Shown here: positions 25,134 through 34,447 of the stretch, piece after piece | How positions within the stretch are numbered: position 1 is the stretch's first letter | How the letters are laid out: each line of letters starts with the position of its first letter | From: Lysinibacillus sp. PLM2 | GTDB lineage: Bacteria > Bacillota > Bacilli > Bacillales_A > Planococcaceae | Assembly (NCBI GenBank): GCA_023168345.1 | Contig: AP025689.1 | Span: 360,001-424,000 of the forward strand | DNA length: 64,000 nt | Direction: 5' to 3' | Notes under the pieces: generated by a model | The model's input: the letters and a program-made list of their open reading frames with translations, nothing else | Database searches by the model: none | What the model was told of the DNA's origin: nothing | Position numbers and translations under genes: made by a program

Positions 25134-26090
25134 TTGCGTAATTTCAAATCTTTTATTCAGTTAATAGTGTTAGGTATTGGGAGTGTAATTCTTTTAAGTG
25201 CGTGTAATTCATCAGAAGAAGAAGGTGCAAACGGATCAAACTCAAATGATTCGATACAAATTATTACTACGATTTCTCAAATTGGTGAACCGATTCAAAT
25301 TATAGGTGGAGATCGTGTAGAAGTTAAAAGTTTAATGGGTCCGGGAGTGGATCCACACTTGTATGAAGCGACACAGGGGGATATTACAACATTACAAAAT
25401 GCAGAGATTATTTTCTACAATGGCCTTCATCTTGAAGGAAATATGATTGAAATATTTTCAAAATTAAAGGAATCCAAAACAACACTGGCTCTTGGTGAGT
25501 CAATTGATGAAAGCAGATTACTAAAGGATGAGGAAGGTGCAATTGATCCGCATATTTGGTTTGATTTAGATATTTGGAAGGATGCGTTGGATAATGCAAC
25601 GGAAGTGTTGAAAGAATATTCCCCAGAGGATGCTGATTATTTTGAGCAAAACAAACAGAAATACTTTGCTCAAATCGATGAACTAAAGACAGAAGCTGCA
25701 GATAAATTATCTAGTATTCCGGATGAACAACGTGTTTTAGTCACTGCTCATGATGCGTTTGGCTATTTTGGTCGTATGTATGACATAGACGTTATTGGAT
25801 TACAGGGGCTGAGTACAGAAGATGAGGTGGGTTTATCTGATATCCAATCAACAGTAGATTTGTTAATCGATAAACAGGTTCCTTCCGTCTTTGTAGAAAG
25901 TAGTATTAATCAAAACTCTATTCAAGCAGTTATTGAGGGGGCAGCGAAGGAAGGTTTGGAAGTTGAACTTGGTGGAGAACTATTCTCAGATGCAATGGGC
26001 GAGGTAGGAACTGAGGAAGGAACCTATTTAGGTATGTATCGCCACAATGTAAACACGGTTTATGAAGGCTTAACGAGAGGTGTTGAGTAA
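25134..26090 (+). CDS. mntA: Manganese ABC transporter substrate-binding lipoprotein
   Basis: 318-residue cluster A-I metal-binding protein that captures Mn(II) outside the membrane. Signal peptide with lipobox LLSAC (Cys23). Metal ligands are visible in order: the His in GVDPHLYE (about 80), the second His in IDPHIWFD (about 140), a Glu/His region in TAHDAFGYF (about 205), and the Asp in the late GELFSDAMG segment. The TTG start follows AAGGAGGAG closely. It heads a five-gene operon with ATPase, two permeases and a DtxR-type regulator. Zn transport is possible for this family, but the MntR-like boxes and absence of a His-rich loop favour Mn. Confidence 0.88.
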   Translation: MRNFKSFIQLIVLGIGSVILLSACNSSEEEGANGSNSNDSIQIITTISQIGEPIQIIGGDRVEVKSLMGPGVDPHLYEATQGDITTLQNAEIIFYNGLHLEGNMIEIFSKLKESKTTLALGESIDESRLLKDEEGAIDPHIWFDLDIWKDALDNATEVLKEYSPEDADYFEQNKQKYFAQIDELKTEAADKLSSIPDEQRVLVTAHDAFGYFGRMYDIDVIGLQGLSTEDEVGLSDIQSTVDLLIDKQVPSVFVESSINQNSIQAVIEGAAKEGLEVELGGELFSDAMGEVGTEEGTYLGMYRHNVNTVYEGLTRGVE

Positions 26091-26842
26091 TGCATGTTCT
26101 AAAAGTGGAAAATTTAAGTGCTGCTTATCGAAAAAACACCGTTCTTCATGATGTCTCCTTTTCCGTTAAGCAAGGATCACTTACTGGTATTGTTGGTCCT
26201 AATGGTGCAGGGAAGTCTACGTTGATCAAAGTTCTGTTGAATTTACATCCTAAGCTTTCTGGAAATGTTTCATTTTTCGAGTCGTCTTTAAAAAAGATGA
26301 AAACTAAAATTGGCTATGTTCCACAACGAGGTTCCGTTGATTGGGATTTTCCCACGGATGCACTCGACGTCGTAATGATGGGAATGTATGGCCAGATCGG
26401 GTGGCTGAAATGGCCAAATAAAAAACATAAAGAAAAAGCTTTAAATGCATTAGATAAAGTAGGTATGGCTGACTATGCCCATCGTCAAATTAGTGAACTG
26501 TCTGGGGGTCAGCAGCAACGGGTTTTTTTAGCTCGAGCATTAATTCAAGAGGCGGATTTATATTTTATGGATGAGCCACTAGCTGGCGTTGACGCTGCAA
26601 CAGAAAGGGCAATTATGACCATATTACGTGAATTGAAAAATGAAGGGAAGACAGTTTTAGTAGTTCATCATGACCTTCAAACTGTAGAAGATTATTTCGA
26701 TCAGGTGTTGTTTTTAAATCGTACTGTTGTTGCACATGGTGAGGTTCATAGTACTTTCACAACAGAAAATATTGAGAAAGCATATGGCGGCACTGTTCGT
26801 TGGTTGAAGGAGGGCATTGGCCTTGTCCATTCTCCTATCTAG
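26090..26842 (+). CDS. mntB: Manganese ABC transporter ATP-binding protein
   Basis: 250-residue ABC ATPase. Walker A GPNGAGKST (about 37-45), Q-loop YVPQRG, signature LSGGQQQR (about 137-144), Walker B LYFMDEP (about 157-163) and the H-loop VVHHD (about 190) are intact. It overlaps the mntA stop (TAATG) and powers import through MntC/MntD. Confidence 0.92.
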   Translation: MHVLKVENLSAAYRKNTVLHDVSFSVKQGSLTGIVGPNGAGKSTLIKVLLNLHPKLSGNVSFFESSLKKMKTKIGYVPQRGSVDWDFPTDALDVVMMGMYGQIGWLKWPNKKHKEKALNALDKVGMADYAHRQISELSGGQQQRVFLARALIQEADLYFMDEPLAGVDAATERAIMTILRELKNEGKTVLVVHHDLQTVEDYFDQVLFLNRTVVAHGEVHSTFTTENIEKAYGGTVRWLKEGIGLVHSPI

Positions 26843-27743
26843 TAACTTTCAGTGGGTTTTCTTAAGTACACTCTTTCTAGGAATCGCTTCAGGATTGATT
26901 GGTTGTTTAGCCTATTGGAAGAAACAAAGCTTAATGAGTGATGCTCTTTCCCATGCCGCGCTACCTGGCGTTATGATTGGTTTTTTATTATTCCATGAAA
27001 AGACTTTCATTGTATTAATAATCGGCGCAAGTGTAAGTGCACTCCTTGGTGCATTATTAATCCTAATAGTAAAATCAACTACTCGAATTACGGAAGATAC
27101 GGCAATGGGGATGATTTTAGCAGTATTTTTTGGTGGAGGTATGGTTCTACTTACGATTGTAAATCGAAGTGGTGGTGGAAATCAGGCTGGTTTAGACAAT
27201 TTTATATTTGGTCAGGCAGCCTCCATGGTAGAATCCGACGTTACGTTAATGTCCGTTCTAGCATTACTAATCATATTTGTAATTATTGCTGGATTTAAAG
27301 AATGGAAATTGTTTTTGTTCGATCCTAATTTTGCGAAGGGCTTTAATTTTTCAATTAAAGGAATGAATGCTCTCTATTTAATACTACTTGTATTGACAAT
27401 TGTAATTGGGATTCAGGCGGTGGGTGTTATTCTGATGTCCGCTCTACTAATCATTCCGGCAGTTAGTGCACGCTATTGGACACATTCATTTAAGGTGATG
27501 ATGATGCTATCAGCAGTTTTTGGTGGTTTTGCTGGTGCGATTGGCACAACCATTAGTACATTTGGTGCTGGCTGGCCAACGGGACCTTTTATTGTATTGA
27601 CATCTGGTGTTATCTTTTTAGTCTCCTTATTTTTAGGTGCAAAGAAGGGGTTAGTCATCGAATATACGATGCTTCGAAATAAGAAGAATGAACTCAAACG
27701 GCTTTCTTTAAAGGCACCCGTCGTAAGGGAGGGAAAATCATGA
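26823..27743 (+). CDS. mntC: Manganese ABC transporter permease
   Basis: 306-residue ABC-3 family permease with about eight membrane helices. The conserved cytoplasmic coupling motif near the N-terminus reads SDALSHAALPGV (about 41-52), and AVGVILMSALLIIPA (about 200) is family-typical. The start chosen is TTG at 26823, eight bases after AAGGAGGG; a TTG at 26817 touches that site. It overlaps mntB by 20 bases and mntD by 4. The C-terminus is Lys/Arg-rich. Confidence 0.88.
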   Translation: MSILLSSNFQWVFLSTLFLGIASGLIGCLAYWKKQSLMSDALSHAALPGVMIGFLLFHEKTFIVLIIGASVSALLGALLILIVKSTTRITEDTAMGMILAVFFGGGMVLLTIVNRSGGGNQAGLDNFIFGQAASMVESDVTLMSVLALLIIFVIIAGFKEWKLFLFDPNFAKGFNFSIKGMNALYLILLVLTIVIGIQAVGVILMSALLIIPAVSARYWTHSFKVMMMLSAVFGGFAGAIGTTISTFGAGWPTGPFIVLTSGVIFLVSLFLGAKKGLVIEYTMLRNKKNELKRLSLKAPVVREGKS

Positions 27744-28612
27744 GTTATACGGTATGGATATTGTTGACTGCTTCTCTCGTAGGGATTTCCTGTGGGATTG
27801 TGGGTGTTCTTTTGATTCTACGTCGAATGGCCATGATGGCAGATGCTATTAGTCATACTGTGCTTCTTGGTATTGTCATGGCTTACTTGGCAACTCAGAG
27901 TTTAAGTGGCATTCATATGGTGATAGGTGCGGCCATTGCAGGTGTAATCACCACATATCTTGTGCAATGGTTAAATTCCCGAGGAGTTCAGCACGATGCA
28001 TCGATTGGTGTAGTATTTACGATACTTTTTGCATTAGGGGTTATTTTGATTGCGACGAAAGTAGGGAATGCCCATCTTGATGTTAAACATGCTTTGATGG
28101 GGGAAATCGCATTTATTCCTTGGGATACCATTCGTATACCTTTGCTCGGAGAAATTCCTATTGCGACCCTGACTTTAATGATAGTGTTATTCATTGTTAT
28201 TTTATTCATAGGGCTATTTTATAAGGAATGGAAAATTACAACCTTTGACCCAGCTCTAGCTACAAGTATTGGACTGCCAGTGCTTGCAATGCATTATCTA
28301 TATATGACATTGTTATCAATTACGACTGTTGCAGCTTTTGATGCAGTTGGAGCTATTATGGTAGTTGCCATGCTAATTGCTCCTGCCGCTTCAGCGTATC
28401 TATGGACAGATAAACTAATTATGATGTTTGTGTTAAGCGCTACGTTCGGTACAATTTCTGCGGTTTTTGGGTATTACTTTGCTCTATGGATCGATACTTC
28501 CATTTCAGGTTCAATGGCATTTGCAACAGGTATCGTTTTTCTAATTAGTTTTTTATTCTCACCTCGACACGGTATGCTTTCGTATTGGATTCGCCCAGCT
28601 ACAATTAAATGA
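27740..28612 (+). CDS. mntD: Manganese ABC transporter permease
   Basis: 290-residue ABC-3 permease, paralogous to MntC. It shows ADAISHTVLLGIVMAY (about 34-49) and FDAVGAIMVVAMLIAP (about 200-215), with eight or nine predicted helices. The ATG overlaps the mntC stop (ATGA), with GGAGGG upstream. Two different permeases in one operon is the usual MntABCD arrangement. Confidence 0.9.
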   Translation: MSYTVWILLTASLVGISCGIVGVLLILRRMAMMADAISHTVLLGIVMAYLATQSLSGIHMVIGAAIAGVITTYLVQWLNSRGVQHDASIGVVFTILFALGVILIATKVGNAHLDVKHALMGEIAFIPWDTIRIPLLGEIPIATLTLMIVLFIVILFIGLFYKEWKITTFDPALATSIGLPVLAMHYLYMTLLSITTVAAFDAVGAIMVVAMLIAPAASAYLWTDKLIMMFVLSATFGTISAVFGYYFALWIDTSISGSMAFATGIVFLISFLFSPRHGMLSYWIRPATIK

Positions 28613-28653
28613 TGAAGTTGTTTTTAACGTATTGCGAAAAGGGAGTGAAGAGT

Positions 28654-29019
28654 TTGGTTTCAGCTAATAGAGAGAAATACCTTTGGGAGATATATGCCAA
28701 TTTAAACGAAGAAGGATACACAAGAGTATCGCAATTAGCAAAATCATTACAAGTTTCGGTTCCCTCTGCTTCTAAAATGGCGAAAAAATTAAATGAAGAG
28801 AACCTGATACAATTTCAACGATACGGTATCATCACCTTGACGGAAAAGGGAAATGAAATAAGTAAGAGACTTATTCAGAAGCACAGAATATTAGTACATT
28901 TTTTCAAAGTCATAGGTATCGAGCAGGAAAAAATTGAAAATGAAGCAAAGAATGTAGAAACCTATATTAGTAGTGAAGTGGTTGAGAAGCTAGAACGTTT
29001 TTTGATGAATTATCACTAG
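28654..29019 (+). CDS. DtxR/MntR-family regulator with altered metal site
   Basis: 121-residue winged-helix protein resembling B. subtilis MntR along its length: YTRVSQLAKSLQVSVPSASKMAKKL (residues about 21-45) is the DNA-binding helix pair, TLTEKGNEISKRLI the wing, and the rest the dimerisation helices. Compared from memory with MntR ligands D8, E11, H77, E99, E102 and H103, the His (QKH) and one Glu remain, while Lys, Trp, Lys and Thr replace the others. It may thus not sense Mn the usual way. The start chosen is TTG at 28654 with AAGGGAG upstream; ATG at 28609, overlapping mntD by 4, lacks one. Last gene of the mnt operon. Confidence 0.72.
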   Translation: MVSANREKYLWEIYANLNEEGYTRVSQLAKSLQVSVPSASKMAKKLNEENLIQFQRYGIITLTEKGNEISKRLIQKHRILVHFFKVIGIEQEKIENEAKNVETYISSEVVEKLERFLMNYH

Positions 29020-29025
29020 TTTTTT

Positions 29026-29064
29026 AAAGGTCTTGCAGTAAGATAGCTGCAAGACCTTTTTGTT
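29026..29064 (+). terminator. Terminator of the mnt operon
   Basis: Perfect 13-bp stem AAAGGTCTTGCAG/CTGCAAGACCTTT (29026-29038 with 29047-29059), then TTGTTTTG. Confidence 0.85.
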
Positions 29065-29209
29065 TTGTTGATTCAAAGAGATCGCGACATTTTGACTTCA
29101 AGTAACTGTTCATTATCATTTTTCAATTTTTTGTGGGAAAATAATTAAAGAACGATGTAAAAAAGCGTGACTAAAGTGATGTCGTAGAATACAGGGAAGG
29201 GGGGATTTT

Positions 29210-29821
29210 ATGGTTGTTGATAAAATACGAGAGAGATTAAATCAAAGTCAGCCACTTTTTATAGGGGAGGATACAGCATTTCGATCTGCAGTGCTTATTC
29301 CATTAGTGCACGTCGATGGAGTATGGCATGTGCTATTTGAAGTGCGCTCATTGAAAATGCGAAAACAGCCAGGGGATATAAGTTTTCCTGGTGGTAAAAT
29401 AGATCCAACAGACAAATCTCCTTTGGAAGCAGCCGTAAGGGAGACAGTTGAAGAACTAGGAACTAAATTTGAATCAATCAATGTCATTAGTGAGTTAAGT
29501 CCACTTGTCACAAGTCCGAAGTTTGTTGTGTATCCCTTTGTTGCAATACTGGATGTGAACGAAATTCAGATCAATGAACATGAAGTGGAAGAAGTGTTTA
29601 CGATTCCTTTAGATTGGCTATTGAAATACGAGCCGTATCTCCACTATGCCTCGGTGGAAGTAAAACCATCACCGGATTTCCCGTTTCATAAAATTATGAA
29701 CGGTGAGCAATATCAGTGGAGAACACGCTCCATGGAGGAGTGGTTTTTTGACTATGAAGACTACACGATATGGGGGCTAACGGCAAGGATTTTAAAGTAC
29801 TTTGTGGAGAGATTGAAGTAA
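29210..29821 (+). CDS. CoA-type Nudix hydrolase (NudL-like)
   Basis: 203-residue Nudix hydrolase of the coenzyme A pyrophosphatase group. The Nudix box FPGGKIDPTDKSPLEAAVRE then TVEELG (about 62-86) is intact, and the preceding FEVRSLKMRKQPGDISFPGG is the extended signature typical of this subfamily (NuCoA motif LLxxRxxxLxxQPGDISFPGG-like). It would cleave CoA to phosphopantetheine and 3',5'-ADP. The ATG is preceded by AAGGGGGG. Single-gene unit with its own terminator. Confidence 0.87.
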   Translation: MVVDKIRERLNQSQPLFIGEDTAFRSAVLIPLVHVDGVWHVLFEVRSLKMRKQPGDISFPGGKIDPTDKSPLEAAVRETVEELGTKFESINVISELSPLVTSPKFVVYPFVAILDVNEIQINEHEVEEVFTIPLDWLLKYEPYLHYASVEVKPSPDFPFHKIMNGEQYQWRTRSMEEWFFDYEDYTIWGLTARILKYFVERLK

Positions 29822-29860
29822 TGGATTCCTTTGCTTAGTGAATATATCGATGGAAGGAAT

Positions 29861-29893
29861 GGTGTGCGAAAACGGATTTGCACACCTTTTTTT
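29861..29893 (+). terminator. Terminator of the NudL-like gene
   Basis: GGTGTGC/GCACACC (29861-29867 with 29880-29886) followed by seven T. Confidence 0.8.
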
Positions 29894-30149
29894 ACTATGT
29901 ATAAGCCATTGAATTTATGTATTTTGTAAAGGATTCTATGATCTAGTGGGTTGTCTATTATCCTATTCATTTCGTCGAAAGCTTAAGTTTAGAGGATGTG
30001 TAATATCTAGTCACAATTGGTCTGAAAACTTTTATAAGTTCTGTGAAAAAAGTCACATTGGAAATTTTTTTTAGTATAATTTAAATGTTAAGGATGTTCA
30101 CTATAAATCTACCTTAATCCATTCATTTTTAATAAGAGGTTGTTACTTT
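29894..30149. other. 256-bp upstream region of the MHYT-EAL gene
   Basis: AT-rich, no reading frame or clear hairpin. AAGAGG ten bases before 30150 serves as the ribosome binding site; nothing else seen. Confidence 0.5.
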
Positions 30150-32177
30150 ATGTTTTCTAAACCTGATTTACAAGGAATTACAACTTTAGAAGGGGAATAT
30201 TCTATCCCAATCGTTATATTATCGATAATCATCGCTTGTGTTGCTTCATATACAGCGTTGTTTATGAATGAAAGAGTAAAACAGAATATCTTTTTTAATA
30301 AGTATTTTTGGATGTTCCTAGCATCTATCGCAATGGGATTAGGGATTTGGTCAATGCATTTCATCGGCATGAGTGCGTTCATGTTGCCAATTCCTATGAA
30401 CTATAATTTAATACTAACTATTATTTCAATTTTTCCAGCCGTATTTGCGTTCTTTATGGCATTTTATTTTGCCAATAAAACAAGTAAAACGAATTGGCAT
30501 TTTATTTGTATTGGGATTTTAATGGGACTTGGAATTTCTTCTATGCATTATGTCGGGATGGCAGCTATGGAAATGGAGGCTAAGTATTATTACAAACCTT
30601 GGCCATTCTTTTCATCTATTGTCATAGCGAGTGGTGTATCCTATATTGCTATCTTGATATTTTCTAAGTTGCAAAGTGAAAGTCAACCTATTAAGCTAAT
30701 CGTCTCCATTTTAATGGGTTTAGCTATTTCAAGTATGCATTATGTGGGTATGTCTGCGGTGGTCTTTTATGTAGAGGGATCTATTCAAAGTAACCTACAT
30801 CACATGCATATTATGAATATGACAAGTTTAATTGTTATTATAACTATTGGAATATTTTGCTTATTCTTTTTTGCAGGGCTGACAAGTCTTCTAGGTCGTT
30901 ATGCTGATTACCGATTAAATTACTTCGACGCATTAACTAGATTTCCTAATCAAAGACAGTTCGAAAAACATTTAAAGAGTATGAAGGTATCTGGAAGTCT
31001 AGCGATTCTACATATTGATCAACTAGAAAAGTGGATTAGTGCCTATGGCTATTCTTTTGGAGATAAAATTATCAAGATTATCGGAGAATTTGTTCAAAGT
31101 CTAAAAACGAATACTTCGAGAGTATATCGAATTGAAGCAAATCGGTTTGCTATTTTAGATTCAAAAGAGCAACATTCTGAGTCGCTGAAAGCATCTATAG
31201 AGAGTATTCTAAAGAAATTAAAAAATCCATTAATTATTGATAATCATCGGATTAAATTAGATGCGGTTTGTGCAATTTCGCATTCAGACGATATAAAGAG
31301 AATCGAAGAATTGTTTTCTAATAGTATGGCAGTACTTCAACATCCATCAATTCAATATGATCATCAGGTCATCGAATACGATTCAAAAATTCATACATTC
31401 AATCTTGAAAGACGAATTATAGAAGATATTGATTTTGCCATGGAAAATCAAGATTTATTCTTAGTTTTTCAACCGAAAGTATGGTCAAAAACAAAAGAAT
31501 TATCAGGATTAGAAGCATTGATTCGTTGGAATCATCCCAAATTCGGAATGATTTCCCCTGGGCTTTTTATTCCTATTTTAGAGGAGCAAGGGAAGATATA
31601 TGATGTAACAGACTGGGTAGTTGAAAAAGTTTGCCAACAAATAGTCCTATTTATAGAAGAGGGAATCCATTTTTCTCATGTTTCGATTAATATACCGGGT
31701 TCCTATATTACCTCACCAAGGCTAATCAATGTCATAAAGGAAAATCTATTAAAGTACAATATTGATAGCCGATTGATAGAATTAGAGATTACTGAGACAA
31801 GTGTCATTCATGATATTGAAAATGCAATTACAGCTGTTTCTAAGTTTAAGGAAATTGGTGTTTCAGTCGCGCTAGATGACTTTGGTACTGGAATGTCTTC
31901 TTTGTCCTATTTAAAAAAGATGCCTATTTCGACCATTAAAATTGATAAATCATTTGTTGATGGGGTACCGACTTCAGAAAAGGATTCAGCAGTATTAAAA
32001 GCAATAATTACTCTTTGCTACTCGCTAAACTTCAAGGTCGTTATTGAAGGCGTCGAAACAAAAGAGCAGTTTGAATTTATTACCTCCTTTACAGAAGCAC
32101 CTCATATTCAAGGATATTACTTCTCGAAACCATTAAAAGTAAACGAACTGAAGGGATGGAATCAGGCGAGAGTGTAA
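30150..32177 (+). CDS. MHYT sensor with degenerate GGDEF and EAL phosphodiesterase domain
   Basis: 675-residue membrane protein. Seven helices in the N-terminal part hold three MHYT-type motifs (SMHFIGM near 70, SMHYVGM near 131, SMHYVGM near 194), thought to bind copper and sense a diatomic gas. A GGDEF fold follows (about 255-410), whose signature reads RIEANRFAIL and is therefore catalytically dead. The EAL domain (about 420-670) retains EALIRW, LEITET, DDFGTGMSS, KIDKSFVDG and EGVET, the full metal and substrate set. It should be a c-di-GMP phosphodiesterase. Monocistronic; start ATG with AAGAGG. Confidence 0.88.
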   Translation: MFSKPDLQGITTLEGEYSIPIVILSIIIACVASYTALFMNERVKQNIFFNKYFWMFLASIAMGLGIWSMHFIGMSAFMLPIPMNYNLILTIISIFPAVFAFFMAFYFANKTSKTNWHFICIGILMGLGISSMHYVGMAAMEMEAKYYYKPWPFFSSIVIASGVSYIAILIFSKLQSESQPIKLIVSILMGLAISSMHYVGMSAVVFYVEGSIQSNLHHMHIMNMTSLIVIITIGIFCLFFFAGLTSLLGRYADYRLNYFDALTRFPNQRQFEKHLKSMKVSGSLAILHIDQLEKWISAYGYSFGDKIIKIIGEFVQSLKTNTSRVYRIEANRFAILDSKEQHSESLKASIESILKKLKNPLIIDNHRIKLDAVCAISHSDDIKRIEELFSNSMAVLQHPSIQYDHQVIEYDSKIHTFNLERRIIEDIDFAMENQDLFLVFQPKVWSKTKELSGLEALIRWNHPKFGMISPGLFIPILEEQGKIYDVTDWVVEKVCQQIVLFIEEGIHFSHVSINIPGSYITSPRLINVIKENLLKYNIDSRLIELEITETSVIHDIENAITAVSKFKEIGVSVALDDFGTGMSSLSYLKKMPISTIKIDKSFVDGVPTSEKDSAVLKAIITLCYSLNFKVVIEGVETKEQFEFITSFTEAPHIQGYYFSKPLKVNELKGWNQARV

Positions 32178-32188
32178 TGAGCAATAAA

Positions 32189-32224
32189 GATCACAACCTG
32201 TAATTGGAGGTTGCGGTCTTTTGT
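32189..32224 (+). terminator. Terminator after the MHYT-EAL gene
   Basis: GATCACAACC pairs with GGTTGCGGTC with one mismatch and one G-T pair, then TTTTGTTTT. Confidence 0.7.
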
Positions 32225-32413
32225 TTTATATTATATCTTGATATTCTGTTTTGGAATCAAGGCATGATATTCTTGTAATCTAAATCATTAAAAAACTAGT
32301 CATGCGTTTCCGTTTTTAACTTTCTCCAAATTAATGAAGTGATTAACAAAATTACTCCTACTATCCCACCAATCATTTGGTCTAAAAATAGTTCACCTGT
32401 AAAGGACAAATGT

Positions 32414-33238
32414 ATGAAATTAAAAGGTATCGTTGAACATCGATTATTCTCTAGCGGAATTATGTTACTCATTCTTATTAATGCAATTTGCATCGGCTTA
32501 GAAACCTATCCGGACCTAAATAGTACATATCGAGATTCCTTCATCATTGTGGATCGTGTTATACTGGCGTTATTTTGTATTGAAATTGTTTTGAAATTGG
32601 GGGCCTATAAAGGCAATTATTTTAAAAGTGGTTGGAACCTAATGGACTTTACGATTGTCGTCCTAAGCCTACTTTTTATCAATTCAAGCTTTGTAAGCGT
32701 CTTACGAATTATTCGTGTATTAAGGATTTTGAGAACTATTTCAGTTTTCCCTTCATTAAGAAGACTAGTAAATGCACTGTTCATGTCTATACCTGCAATG
32801 GGTAGTACCTTTTTATTAATGGTGATTGTATTTTATATTTATGCCATTATTGGTACAACCTTTTTCGCAGAGGTTACACCAGAATACTTTGGTAGTTTGG
32901 AATTGTCATTATTAGCATTATTTCAAGTATTTACGTTAGAATCATGGGCAAGTGCAATATTTAGACCAATTTTTCTAGAGTTTGGTTGGTCTTGGATATA
33001 TTTTAGTTCCTTCATTATTATTAGTGCCTTTATCGTCGCAAATATCTTCTTTGGAGAAATCGTTAATAATGCACAGAAAATATCTCAGGAGATGGAAGTA
33101 GATAATAAAGATCTTGTGAATGAATTAGATGGGATTCAAGAAGAATTAGCTAAAGTTCGGGAGTCCAATAAGGAATTGCAAGAAAAAATGAACCAACTGA
33201 TGAACTCCCTATTGCAGGAGCAGAAGGGAAGAGGTTAG
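32414..33238 (+). CDS. NaChBac-type voltage-gated sodium channel
   Basis: 274-residue single-domain, six-helix channel; four copies would form a tetrameric Na+ channel. The voltage sensor S4 reads VSVLRIIRVLRILRTISVF (about 100-118) with regularly spaced arginines. The selectivity filter FTLESWAS (about 187-194) is that of NaChBac. S6 and a C-terminal coiled coil (about 230-270) follow. The length matches the Bacillus halodurans channel. The start is the ATG at 32414, seven bases after AAAGGA; the longer frame to 32339 is rejected. These channels serve motility, chemotaxis and pH homeostasis in alkaliphiles. Confidence 0.9.
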   Translation: MKLKGIVEHRLFSSGIMLLILINAICIGLETYPDLNSTYRDSFIIVDRVILALFCIEIVLKLGAYKGNYFKSGWNLMDFTIVVLSLLFINSSFVSVLRIIRVLRILRTISVFPSLRRLVNALFMSIPAMGSTFLLMVIVFYIYAIIGTTFFAEVTPEYFGSLELSLLALFQVFTLESWASAIFRPIFLEFGWSWIYFSSFIIISAFIVANIFFGEIVNNAQKISQEMEVDNKDLVNELDGIQEELAKVRESNKELQEKMNQLMNSLLQEQKGRG

Positions 33239-33301
33239 TTTTGAAGTTCGATTTAATATGCATGACTATTTAATATAAGAACTCCTTTGAAAAAATAACA
33301 A

Positions 33302-33347
33302 CCACCCTTTTCATCAAATTAGTATGATAGAAAAGGGTGTCTTTTTT
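33302..33347. terminator. Bidirectional terminator between sodium channel and esterase genes
   Basis: CACCCTTTTCAT pairs with ATGATAGAAAAGGGTG around a short loop, one bulge; CTTTTTTAG follows on the plus strand and a T-rich tract on the minus strand. Confidence 0.75.
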
Positions 33348-33355
33348 AGTTCTTG

Positions 33356-34297
33356 TTATGCTTTTAACCAAGAAGTAGCAAGTAGTAATGCGCTTTTGGC
33401 AGCCTCAGTTTCTGCCAATTCATTTAGCATTACAAAATCATGTATAATTCCTTGGAATCGAACTGAAGTTACTTGTACACCTGCTTCACGTAGCTTATTT
33501 GCATAGGCTTCTCCTTCATCACGGAGAACATCAGCCTCTGCTGTAATGACTAAGGCTTGCGGTAATCCAGTTAATTGTTCTGTTGTAGCGCGAAGTGGTG
33601 AGGCAGTAGGTTGTGCTCTATCTAATGGATTTGTTGTGTATTGATTCCAGAACCATTCCATTCCATCTCTTCGAAGGAAATAGCCTGTTTTAAATTGATG
33701 ATAAGAATCCGTATCAAAAGATGCATCAGTTACTGGGTAGAACAATAATTGTTTGCTGATTTTTGGACCTTTACGTTCTTTAGCTAATATTGTAATTGCT
33801 GCAGCCATGTTTCCACCAACACTGTCTCCTGCAACAAAAAGATGATTAGTATCAAACTGTTGTTTATCTGCATTTTCTTTAATCCATTCAAGAACCTCAT
33901 ATATTTCTTCAATCGCTTTAGGATACTTTGCTTCTGGAGATAGGCTGTACTCTGGAAACACAACAGCTGCATTTGTTTTCACGGCTAATTCACGAATAAG
34001 ACGTTCATGTGTATGGGAGTTTCCAAATACCCAGCCTGCACCGTGTATATAAAGAATAATAGGTAATTTGCCTGTAGTGTTTTCAGGGCGAATAATTCTT
34101 ACTTTAACGCTATCTGATACTTTACTATGAATCGTTAAATCTGAAATGTTAGCTGGTGATTTTTGAATATCACCTGACTGAACAGAATCGACCACTTTTC
34201 TTCCTTCGATTGGACCTAAATCAAATAGGTAGGGAGGATTCGCTGTCGCTTCTATAAAATTTTGCGCAGCTTTTTCTAATGATAGATTTTTTGTCAT
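33356..34297 (-). CDS. Alpha/beta hydrolase of the hormone-sensitive-lipase family
   Basis: 313-residue carboxylesterase. The HSL-family oxyanion motif is HGAGW (the usual HGGGW with one change, about residue 84), the nucleophile elbow is GDSVGG (about 153), Asp in AEADVLRDEG (about 250), His in GIIHDF (about 281), so the catalytic triad is complete. The start is the ATG at 34297, nine bases after AAGGAG. It is divergent from an OhrR-type gene, and perfect AT-rich palindromes lie between them, so organic peroxide may induce it. Substrate not inferred. Confidence 0.87.
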   Translation of the reverse strand: MTKNLSLEKAAQNFIEATANPPYLFDLGPIEGRKVVDSVQSGDIQKSPANISDLTIHSKVSDSVKVRIIRPENTTGKLPIILYIHGAGWVFGNSHTHERLIRELAVKTNAAVVFPEYSLSPEAKYPKAIEEIYEVLEWIKENADKQQFDTNHLFVAGDSVGGNMAAAITILAKERKGPKISKQLLFYPVTDASFDTDSYHQFKTGYFLRRDGMEWFWNQYTTNPLDRAQPTASPLRATTEQLTGLPQALVITAEADVLRDEGEAYANKLREAGVQVTSVRFQGIIHDFVMLNELAETEAAKSALLLATSWLKA

Positions 34298-34378
34298 TTT
34301 GAACAACTCCTTGAGATTTTTAATAGTTGCTTAAACAGATAATGAGCTTAATCATCCATTTAATATTTTTCAAAATTT

Positions 34379-34392
34379 AATTGTGCACAATT
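34379..34392. promoter_or_regulatory. OhrR-like operator A
   Basis: AATTGTGCACAATT, a 14-bp perfect palindrome in the esterase-ohrR intergenic region. It resembles the ACAATT/AATTGT half-sites of the B. subtilis ohrA operator. Confidence 0.5.
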
Positions 34393-34421
34393 TAAATTTA
34401 TAAATGAATCATACTAAGTGG

Positions 34422-34447
34422 GAATTTAATTGTCAACAATTAAATTT
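34422..34447. promoter_or_regulatory. OhrR-like operator B
   Basis: AATTTAATTGT (34423-34433), two bases, ACAATTAAATT (34436-34446), a perfect 11-bp inverted repeat placed centrally between the two divergent genes. Confidence 0.6.

Noticed and set aside
32296-32493. 65-codon minus-strand frame with a hydrophobic C-terminal helix (MIGGIVGVILLITSLIW)
   Set aside because: It overlaps the start of the sodium channel gene by 80 bases, has no good ribosome binding site, and its hydrophobicity is short. A gene remnant is possible but not supported.
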